Positions 1-6,686 of a DNA stretch of 10,816 bases are shown here, piece by piece. The stretch comes from Myxococcales bacterium (GTDB lineage Bacteria; Myxococcota_A; Bradymonadia; Bradymonadales; Bradymonadaceae). The notes beneath the pieces are model-generated. The model saw only the letters and a list, made by a program, of their open reading frames with translations, was not told the DNA's origin and made no database searches. Position 1 is the first letter of the stretch. Each line of letters starts with the position of its first letter. The DNA is taken from assembly GCA_007120615.1 (NCBI GenBank), contig SKNI01000471.1, positions 1-10,816 on the forward strand. The letters run 5' to 3'. A program made the position numbers and the translations under genes.

Positions 1-414
1 TTGGTTCAGGCCATCATGGAAAAGGACGCCGTCCAGCGAGAGCGAATCGTTCTGGGCTTTACCTCGCGAATGACCACCGATATCGATGCTCACGCCCGGC
101 GGGCAGCGGGATATATGCAAGACGCGCCCATCAAACGGCGCACGGTCCTCAGACAATTGGCCGCCGCCGCTCGTTTCAGGGCGCAGTCAAAGATCGAAAC
201 TTCCACGTTGCTTCTGGCCGGGGCCCGGGACCCCCTGGCAGATCCCAGATGTGCCTTTCGACTCTCTCGACATCTCGGGGCGGCCCTTCATATTCACCCC
301 GAAGCCGGCCACGACCTCTCTCTTGACGATCCCGCATGGATCGCCAGACAGGTTCGCACATGGCTGGCCGGTCAAAACGGGTTGACCTCACAAATCACCG
401 AAGCCGCTGAGTAA
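1..414 (+). CDS. Alpha/beta hydrolase, C-terminal part (5' truncated by window edge)
   Basis: This is the last 137 codons of a probable alpha/beta-hydrolase-fold enzyme; the reading frame is open to the first base, so the TTG there is very likely not the real start. The visible part would be the end of the cap region and the last core strands. A strand-loop with Asp (LLLAGARDPLAD, about residues 71-81 of the visible part) fits the catalytic acid, and AGHDLSLDDP (about 102-111) fits the catalytic His followed by the usual helix ending in a Trp-Leu pair. The nucleophile elbow (GxSxG) must lie upstream of the window, so the substrate cannot be told. It ends 10 bases before the dus gene in the same direction, which suggests co-transcription. 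The family call is fairly sure; the exact function is unknown. Confidence 0.75.
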   Translation: MVQAIMEKDAVQRERIVLGFTSRMTTDIDAHARRAAGYMQDAPIKRRTVLRQLAAAARFRAQSKIETSTLLLAGARDPLADPRCAFRLSRHLGAALHIHPEAGHDLSLDDPAWIARQVRTWLAGQNGLTSQITEAAE

Positions 415-424
415 AAAGACAAAG

Positions 425-1525
425 ATGGGCATTCCATTCGACAAATTAACTCCGCCTCGATGGGGCGGAGAGGTCCCCGAGAGGGTCGACGCCCCGCCGC
501 TGGTGCTGGGACCGCAATGTGTTATCGAGCCGCCGGTGATTTTATCGCCCATGGCGGCGGTGACCAATCCACCGTTTCGCAAGATCTGCCGCGAGATGGG
601 CGCCGGTCTGGTGGTCACCGAGATGGTCAGCGCCCAGGGGTTAATTCACCGGGCGCCGAAGGCGATGAGCCTGGTCGATCTGCAGCCCGACGAGGCTCCC
701 GTGGCGGTGCAGATCTACGGAAAAGATCCCGAAGAGATGGCCCGGGGAGCAAAAGTAGCCGAGGAGTTGGGAGCCCACGCAGTGGACGTCAATATGGGTT
801 GTCCCATGCGAAAGGTCGTCTCCAGCGGACACGGAGCGGCGTTGCTATTAGATCCGGGGCGGGTCCGGGAGATCTTCGAAGCGATGAGTGATGCTGTGGA
901 CATTCCGGTGACCGGAAAAACCCGGGCCGGATGGGAGGACACAAACGTCATCGAGGTCGCTCAGGCCATGCAAGAAGGTGGTGCTGCGGCCCTGACCATT
1001 CACGGTCGGACCCGTAGCGATATGTATGACGGCCACGTCGATCTGGCGGTGATTTCAGAGCTGGTCCGCTCCGTAGATATCAAGGTCATCGGAAACGGCG
1101 ACGTCTGTGACTGGAAGAGCGCCCGCAGAATGTTTGATATCACCGGCTGTGATGGAGTGATGGTCGCCCGGGGAGCGTTGGGAAATCCCTGGGTTTTTCA
1201 GGAGATCGCTGCCGATATGGCCGCTCTTTCGGTGCCTCCCCGCCCATCGCTGGAAGAGAAGCGAGCCACGATCCTTCGACATATCGAATTATACGTGGAG
1301 AGCTTCGATGCCCGCCGGATGTGTCTGGAGATTCGGAAACACCTGTTGTGGTATTTTCGAGGGACGCCGGGAGAGAAGATCTTGCGTCGACGCCTCTCGG
1401 GGCTGAAGTCCATCGATGATGTGATATGGGCGGTGGATGCGGCCATCGAGGGCAATACGGGTATCGAGGAGGTCGCCGCTAAGAGTCACCCTCGGGGAAA
1501 GAATGTGGGCGTTATGGGCGCTTAA
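425..1525 (+). CDS. dusB: tRNA-dihydrouridine synthase, DusB type
   Basis: FMN-dependent, NADPH-using reduction of specific uridines in the tRNA D-loop to dihydrouridine, in the cytoplasm. The 366-residue protein shows the Dus TIM-barrel signature from end to end: SPMAAVTNPPFR (41-52) for the first FMN-binding strand, EMVSA (66-70), VQIYG (95-99), NMGCP (123-127) with the catalytic Cys126, GKTR (164-167), IHGRT (192-196), GNGDV (223-227) and VARGALGNPW (247-256). The rest is the helical tRNA-binding domain. NMGCP and the overall order resemble DusB more than DusA or DusC. The ATG at 425 leaves about 25 residues more N-terminal sequence than typical DusB, and only a purine-rich stretch rather than a clear Shine-Dalgarno lies before it. 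No better in-frame start has a ribosome site. It follows the hydrolase gene by 10 bases and converges on the kinase gene, overlapping its end by 14 bases. Confidence 0.93.
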   Translation: MGIPFDKLTPPRWGGEVPERVDAPPLVLGPQCVIEPPVILSPMAAVTNPPFRKICREMGAGLVVTEMVSAQGLIHRAPKAMSLVDLQPDEAPVAVQIYGKDPEEMARGAKVAEELGAHAVDVNMGCPMRKVVSSGHGAALLLDPGRVREIFEAMSDAVDIPVTGKTRAGWEDTNVIEVAQAMQEGGAAALTIHGRTRSDMYDGHVDLAVISELVRSVDIKVIGNGDVCDWKSARRMFDITGCDGVMVARGALGNPWVFQEIAADMAALSVPPRPSLEEKRATILRHIELYVESFDARRMCLEIRKHLLWYFRGTPGEKILRRRLSGLKSIDDVIWAVDAAIEGNTGIEEVAAKSHPRGKNVGVMGA

Positions 1526-3419
1526 GCATCTGTCGAATCGTGCGGCTTAGGATGTCCATTCCGAAGGGCTTCTGGAGCAATTTATGTTGTCTGGCGCTGT
1601 CCGGGCCCATCGCCAGGGCATCGGCGGTGTATCCGGACATCAAGATCACCGCCGTCTCGGAGCGCTCTTCGGTGATGATTCGAGCCAGGGAGACGCCGTC
1701 GGTCCCGGGCATGATAACGTCAGTCAGGAGGAGATCGATAGGCCCGCTAAAGGAGCGGCTCAGCCGCAGGGCATCTTCGGCGTTGGACGCCTCCATGACC
1801 TCATAGCCCTTGCGCTCCAGAAGTTGCCGCATGGGCTCGCGCAATTCGGGTTCGTCTTCCACCAATAAGATCGTTTCGGTGCCGCCGTTGGGTGTTCCCT
1901 TTCTGGCGCGTCGCAATTTTGCGGGGGTCTGGGCTTTTTCCCGCGACGAGGGCAGATAGATTCGAAACGTCGTCCCCCGATCCACTTCGCTGTCGACGGT
2001 GATCATTCCGGAGTCCTGGGTGATCACGCCGTAGACCGTGGAGAGCCCGAGGCCTGTGCCTTCTCCCACTTCTTTGGTGGTAAAGAAGGGGTCAAAGACC
2101 TGCTGTTGAATCTCGGCGGGCATCCCCACCCCGGTGTCGCTGACCTCCAAAACCGTATAGGCCCCTCGGGGAAGATCGGCGGGAACCGCGCTGCTGGGGC
2201 CGTTGACGTGGAGGTTGAAGGTGCTCACCGTGAATTTTCCGCCCTCGGGCATGGCGTCTCGGGCGTTAAGCGCCAGATTCATGATGACTTGCTCGAGCTG
2301 ACCGCGATCAGCGTCGATATTTCGAAGATCGCTTCCCATGGCGAGGTCTACGCGGATGGTCTTTCCAAAAAGACTCTCCAGGACTACTCGCATATCATCG
2401 AGGACTTCATTGGGGTTGACCGGCTCGGCGTCGCGAGCCTGGCGACGGCCAAAGGTCAGTAGTTGCCGGGTTAATTTGCTTCCCCGAGAGGTGGCGGTGA
2501 TGATCCGCTCCATGCTCCACTCCAGGCGTTCCGGATCATCGAGGATGTCGCGCATGATGAAGCAGTGGCTGTTGATGATGGTCAGGATATTATTGAAGTC
2601 GTGGGCCACACCGCCGGCCAGTCGTCCCATGGACTGCATCTTATCGGCGTGCTGGAGATTTTTCTGAATTCGCTTCTCCCCGGTCGTATTGATCGCCATG
2701 GCCAGAAGATAATCGGGGGACCCATGGGAGTCCTGGATCGCGACACAGGCGAAGTTCGTCCAGGTGAGGCGCTTATCTTTGTCGAGAAAGCGCAACTCCA
2801 GGCGCACGAAATCGCGCTGTCCGGAGCGCAACTCATCGCGCAGGGGCTCCCATATCGGCGTGTCTTCGTCGGCCAGCAATTGCGCCGTGGTGAAGCCTCG
2901 CATCTCTTCGAGCGAGTACCCGAGCATCTCTTGAAAGGCCGGATTTGCTTGTTCACACTTTCCGGACAGGCTCAACACGACCAGTCCGATGGGACAACTA
3001 TCGAAGAAGGTCCAGAATCGCTTCTCGCTGTCGTGAAATTGTTCCCGGATATGGTTATGGCGCATGGCCCGTTCGATGGTATGGGTCAATAAAGGGCCCA
3101 TCACCTGAGGTTCACCGGCGCGAATGATATAATCGTGGAGTCCACTCTCAATGCCGGCCTGAACTGTGTTGAGCGCTGCCGGTTCGGCGATAAGGATGGT
3201 AGCACAGGAGGGGGCGACCTGGCGCAAAAAGCGGACGTATTGAAGCGGCTTGTCGTCGCCTTCGACGGCTTCGATGATTGCGAAGTCAAACCCCTTGATT
3301 TTTTGTTTAAAAGAGCTTCTCAACCCACCATCGTTAAACGGGGAGGTCTCCAGAGGGAGATTGGTGTGCTCCAATTCGGGGCAATTTCCATAAACTAATG
3401 CGCGCAACAGCTTACTCAT
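1512..3419 (-). CDS. Soluble hybrid histidine kinase (pseudo-receiver, PAS, HisKA, HATPase, receiver)
   Basis: This is a 635-residue sensor kinase with no signal peptide or membrane segment, so sensing is probably cytoplasmic. Domains in order: a receiver-like fold at 1-120; a PAS domain at about 131-247; HisKA with H-box GGVAHDFNN and phospho-accepting His273; HATPase_c with N-box NLALNARDAM (381-390), G1 DTGVGM (428-433), F-box DPFFTTK (443-449) and G2 GEGTGLGLS (452-460); and a C-terminal receiver at about 516-632. The C-terminal receiver keeps the acidic pair E521/D522, phosphoacceptor Asp567, Ser595 and Lys617-Pro618, so it should be active. The N-terminal receiver-like part lacks the acidic pair and carries Glu50 where Asp is expected. 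The ATG at 3419 has GGAG (3429-3432, minus strand) nine bases upstream. No DNA-binding output is present. It is divergent from the lipoprotein gene and convergent with dus. The sensed signal is unknown. Confidence 0.93.
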   Translation of the reverse strand: MSKLLRALVYGNCPELEHTNLPLETSPFNDGGLRSSFKQKIKGFDFAIIEAVEGDDKPLQYVRFLRQVAPSCATILIAEPAALNTVQAGIESGLHDYIIRAGEPQVMGPLLTHTIERAMRHNHIREQFHDSEKRFWTFFDSCPIGLVVLSLSGKCEQANPAFQEMLGYSLEEMRGFTTAQLLADEDTPIWEPLRDELRSGQRDFVRLELRFLDKDKRLTWTNFACVAIQDSHGSPDYLLAMAINTTGEKRIQKNLQHADKMQSMGRLAGGVAHDFNNILTIINSHCFIMRDILDDPERLEWSMERIITATSRGSKLTRQLLTFGRRQARDAEPVNPNEVLDDMRVVLESLFGKTIRVDLAMGSDLRNIDADRGQLEQVIMNLALNARDAMPEGGKFTVSTFNLHVNGPSSAVPADLPRGAYTVLEVSDTGVGMPAEIQQQVFDPFFTTKEVGEGTGLGLSTVYGVITQDSGMITVDSEVDRGTTFRIYLPSSREKAQTPAKLRRARKGTPNGGTETILLVEDEPELREPMRQLLERKGYEVMEASNAEDALRLSRSFSGPIDLLLTDVIMPGTDGVSLARIITEERSETAVILMSGYTADALAMGPDSARQHKLLQKPFGMDILSRTIRQMLKRP

Positions 3420-3499
3420 CTATCAATACTCCGGCGTACGTCCCCGGAAATGTCATCACTAATACAGGCCAGGTTCGCGATGTATCCCTGCTTGTGTCT

Positions 3500-3528
3500 A
3501 TGATATCAGTCCAGACCTTACTTGTCAG
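3500..3528 (-). promoter_or_regulatory. Predicted sigma70-type promoter for the leftward hybrid kinase
   Basis: On the minus strand CTGACA (3523-3528) is followed by exactly 17 bases and then TATCAT (3500-3505). Each hexamer matches the TTGACA/TATAAT consensus at five of six positions. Transcription would start near 3493, giving a 5' leader of about 74 bases before the kinase ATG at 3419. I found no comparable promoter for the opposite, rightward lipoprotein gene, whose promoter must overlap this region or lie inside the kinase 5' end. This is a sequence match only. Confidence 0.6.
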
Positions 3529-3540
3529 GCATGTTATCGA

Positions 3541-3546
3541 AGGTGA
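3541..3546 (+). promoter_or_regulatory. Ribosome binding site deciding the lipoprotein start
   Basis: AGGTGA sits seven bases before the ATG at 3554. That ATG begins a charged n-region and hydrophobic core ending in a lipobox, whereas the longer in-frame start at 3398 lies inside the divergent kinase gene and would bury the signal peptide. This supports 3554 as the true start. Confidence 0.7.
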
Positions 3547-3553
3547 ACGACCG

Positions 3554-6500
3554 ATGGAAAGGGTATCTTTACGAAATGGTCTGCGGGCGGGATTGTTGAT
3601 GATCATCCTCTTCTTTGTGGGATGTGCCAGCGCTGCTCCGCGGTTTTCGCCAGAGGTGCAAAAGTCTTTTCGCGACAATGATATGCGCCGGATGGAGACC
3701 GCTCAGTTGCGGGTCTATTACCCCGAGCATCGTCAGGAAGAGGCCCTCCATATCGCCAGTCGTCTGCAGGGGTGTATGGATGACTTAGAAGAGCAGCTTC
3801 CCCGGCCTACCGACTGGGGACGGGTTCCGGTATTTTTGCCGGAGGTGGAGTTCAATAACGCCTATGTCTCTTTTGGCCCGGGCAACGACCCCCATATCGT
3901 GGTGCCCACGTTTTTTACGGCCAATATCTTCGGGGAGCTTGGATTTACACCCAGCATGTCGGCGGTGAGCTGTCATGAGATGGTTCATTATATTCACCTG
4001 ATCCAGATTCACGGTCTCTTCGGGTTGATTAATCGGATCTTCGGGCCGTCGATCAACCCCCAGATAGGGCTTGATTTATGGTTCTTTGAAGGCCTGGCTA
4101 CCTATTATGAGAGCCAGTTGGTGGAGGGAGTGGGGCGCTACGGGTCTCCTATCTGGGAGAGTTTCTTTGCCGCCGGGATCCAGGACACCCACCTCGACGG
4201 CGGTCGGTTGAGCCAATTTGATCGAGAAGTTCCCTATGGGGGGCATTATCTGATCGGGTCCTATTTCGTGGCGTACCTGGCCGAGACCTATGGAGAAGAA
4301 AAATTATGGGAGCTCGTCGATCGCCAGGGGTCGTCGATTCTCTTTTTTATGGGAGTGAGCCTTCGGTTTTATCGGGTCTATGACAGGTCCCTGGGGGCAT
4401 TGATCTCTGATTTTGAAGAGGAGATGAGGCGGCGATATCAGGCGCGCCAACGGCCTCCGGAGCAGCAAAAAGAGAGGTGGCTGGGCCAGAGCGCGATGCT
4501 CGAGTCCGGGCCCGATGGACTCCGAGCGATCTACTCCCGGGATCTCGATACGGTGGGCTCCATCGAGATTTTTGACGGCAACGGTGAGCGAATCTTGCGC
4601 CGTCAGATTCCCGACGTATTGCCGGGGCGAAGGGTGGTAGCGGCGCGGTCACTGGAGGCGATGCGCTTTTCGTCGGATGGACGCTACTTATATTTTCTGG
4701 TCTACCATCTGGGAAGTGCCCAGCCCCGTACCACGTTGATGCGCCTGGAGTTGGCCACCAGACGGCTGCGCACGGTCCGCGATGAATTGCGCGGGGTCGG
4801 CGGAGATATCACCCCTGACGCAAACTCGTTTATTCTGGCCGCCGCCGAGGGAGATCGGGTCCAATTTCGAAGCATCGATCTGGAGGGTGAAGAGGACGAA
4901 GATCTCTTCTCACTCCCACCGGGAGCTTATGTAGGCTGGGTTCGAGTTTCTCCCGATGGAACGAGGCTGGCCTTTACCCTGATGGAGGACGAGGAGTGGT
5001 CGGTGGCGGTTGTCGACCTCGTCGATGAGCCGGGCTATGAGCAGGGCGGGCTGTTGGGTAAGTGGACCACCGGAGACTCTCATCGACCGGCTTTTGACCC
5101 GGTCTGGCTCGACGATGAGCGACTTCTCTTTGTTGCCTCCGATGAAGATCGAATTCAGCTGGTGGAGGGAAATCTCATCGACGGCACAGCGATTCGTCGA
5201 AGCGATGTTCCCTATATGGCGTTCAACCCTCGGCCTCACGCCGATGGTGGATTTCAATTTCTCAATCGTCAGGGCTGGGGCTGGTCTCTGGACCGCATCG
5301 ATGGTGGATTGGGAGAGCCCACGGAGGCCGTATTCTGGCAGCAGCCTTCCCAGGATCTGGAGGTCCAGGGAGACTGGGAGGATACGACCCGGGAAGAGGT
5401 AGCGATCACGGGATACGATCCCCTCCAAGAGGTGACCGTATTTGATGATTCGCCCTATTCGTCGTTCGACCGGCTCTTTATCCCTCGTCTGGTCATCCCC
5501 TGGGTTTCGGTGCTTTATCCCAACGTCAGCGCTTCGCTGCAGATGAGTGGGCGCGATGAATTGGGGTTTCATAACTGGGCTGTGAGCGGGCGATGGGATT
5601 TTGTCGAAGAGCTCCCCAGCGGGAGTGTGGGCTATGTCAATGCTCAGCTCGCCCCCTGGTATCTCGGGCTGCAGGCGGCTTCCAACTGGCTGAGCGTCAC
5701 CGAAGAGATTGATCCCGAGACCCTTCAGGCCACCGCCTGGCGGCTTCAGCGCGATCGCAGCCTGGTGGCGTATGCCGAGCGCAGCTTCTTTGATATCCCG
5801 GTGCAGCTCTCCTTTCAGGGAGTGGAGTTTTTCCGAGAGGAATTTCAAGACCAGCCCGAAGAGGAGCGCGTCCTCATCGGACCCCAGATGGCGACTCGCT
5901 ACCGGGCCGGTCGCAGCACTGCGTACGGAGGTGCGCAGTGGCTCTTTGGGCTCTCCGGCTCGGCGGCCTATTATCCGGAGCAGCTGGGGTCCAATTTTTC
6001 GTTGGGTGATACCCGGTCCCAGCTTGAGATTCACACCCCGTTGCCGTTTTCGAAGCGACACCGCCTCCGGTTTTCCGGTCGGATTCGATCTCTTACGGGG
6101 GCGCCGGAAGGTCAGAATTTGATGCGGGTCGGTGGATTCGGAGCTCAGATACCGCTCTTCTCCAGCTCAGAATCTCAGGCGGAGTCTATCGCCGGCCAAT
6201 TGGTACCACCGGCGTTTTCCTTCGTCGAATCCCTGCGAGGCTACGAAGACTTCGGGCTCGCCGCCAATCAGGTGGCCATCGGTGATATTAATTACCGCTA
6301 TCCCCTCATCATCGATCGGGGGGCCGCGTCTGCGTTGTTGCTCTTTCCGTCGGTATTTTTGAGGGGAATGGACCTGGAGGGCTTTGCTTCCGGGGCCACC
6401 ATCATTGATGGAAATCTGCACGCTGCCGTGGGAGCCAGCGCCGACGTCGCATTTATGCTATGGACAATCCCCCTGCGAATTCGGTATCAATTTGCTCAGC

Positions 6501-6562
6501 GATTAGTTGATGACCTCGGCCAGGTACACACCATCAGTCTCGGGGTGGGAGCAGAACCCTGA
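3554..6562 (+). CDS. Predicted outer-membrane lipoprotein: peptidase MA-like domain, PD40/TolB-like propeller and Omp85-like barrel
   Basis: The 1002-residue protein begins with a lipoprotein signal peptide: basic n-region, LLMIILFFVGC core and lipobox FVGC with Cys24. Residues 40-340 look like a gluzincin (peptidase MA-like) metalloprotease: HEMVH at 141-145 supplies two zinc ligands and the catalytic Glu142, and FFEGLATYYE (177-186) supplies the third ligand Glu179. Residues about 365-600 hold repeated S/TPDG-type strands (SSDGRYLYF, TPDANSFIL, SPDGTRLAF) typical of PD40/TolB-like propeller blades. From about 645 to the end the sequence is rich in alternating aromatic strands. LRGYED at 894-899 matches the (V/I/L)RG(F/Y) loop motif of Omp85/surface-antigen barrels. 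The chain ends in Pro, not the usual terminal aromatic of a barrel. It could cleave or bind envelope proteins, but the substrate is unknown. A long shadow frame runs antisense inside it. Domain calls are from motifs read by eye; the barrel is the least certain. Confidence 0.85.
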   Translation: MERVSLRNGLRAGLLMIILFFVGCASAAPRFSPEVQKSFRDNDMRRMETAQLRVYYPEHRQEEALHIASRLQGCMDDLEEQLPRPTDWGRVPVFLPEVEFNNAYVSFGPGNDPHIVVPTFFTANIFGELGFTPSMSAVSCHEMVHYIHLIQIHGLFGLINRIFGPSINPQIGLDLWFFEGLATYYESQLVEGVGRYGSPIWESFFAAGIQDTHLDGGRLSQFDREVPYGGHYLIGSYFVAYLAETYGEEKLWELVDRQGSSILFFMGVSLRFYRVYDRSLGALISDFEEEMRRRYQARQRPPEQQKERWLGQSAMLESGPDGLRAIYSRDLDTVGSIEIFDGNGERILRRQIPDVLPGRRVVAARSLEAMRFSSDGRYLYFLVYHLGSAQPRTTLMRLELATRRLRTVRDELRGVGGDITPDANSFILAAAEGDRVQFRSIDLEGEEDEDLFSLPPGAYVGWVRVSPDGTRLAFTLMEDEEWSVAVVDLVDEPGYEQGGLLGKWTTGDSHRPAFDPVWLDDERLLFVASDEDRIQLVEGNLIDGTAIRRSDVPYMAFNPRPHADGGFQFLNRQGWGWSLDRIDGGLGEPTEAVFWQQPSQDLEVQGDWEDTTREEVAITGYDPLQEVTVFDDSPYSSFDRLFIPRLVIPWVSVLYPNVSASLQMSGRDELGFHNWAVSGRWDFVEELPSGSVGYVNAQLAPWYLGLQAASNWLSVTEEIDPETLQATAWRLQRDRSLVAYAERSFFDIPVQLSFQGVEFFREEFQDQPEEERVLIGPQMATRYRAGRSTAYGGAQWLFGLSGSAAYYPEQLGSNFSLGDTRSQLEIHTPLPFSKRHRLRFSGRIRSLTGAPEGQNLMRVGGFGAQIPLFSSSESQAESIAGQLVPPAFSFVESLRGYEDFGLAANQVAIGDINYRYPLIIDRGAASALLLFPSVFLRGMDLEGFASGATIIDGNLHAAVGASADVAFMLWTIPLRIRYQFAQRLVDDLGQVHTISLGVGAEP

Positions 6563-6686
6563 CGCCTCAAAAGTCCGCTCAGAATGAATGCAGATTAATA
6601 CAGGGTAGCGGAAGAGCCGCGCGATCCTGGTTGTTTGAAAAACGACTCGATTTCCTTTGTGAAAGCCACCTTGCACGGAGAACATT

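Noticed and set aside
2106..3127. Several plus-strand frames opposite the first kinase
   Set aside because: All lie within kinase domains with intact catalytic motifs and carry no recognisable protein signature.
3398..3553. Longer N-terminus for the lipoprotein gene from ATG 3398
   Set aside because: It begins inside the divergent kinase gene, crosses its promoter and would place 52 residues before a clear lipoprotein signal peptide; AGGTGA supports ATG 3554.
4910..6061. 383-codon antisense frame within the lipoprotein gene
   Set aside because: It is fully inside a gene with strong motif support on the other strand and shows no recognisable domain; long shadow frames are expected at this GC content.
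6563..6686. Promoter or terminator between the lipoprotein gene and pepF
   Set aside because: The TTGAAA-like hexamer near 6635 has no acceptable -10 at proper spacing, and the short GCGG/CCGC stem has no T-run.
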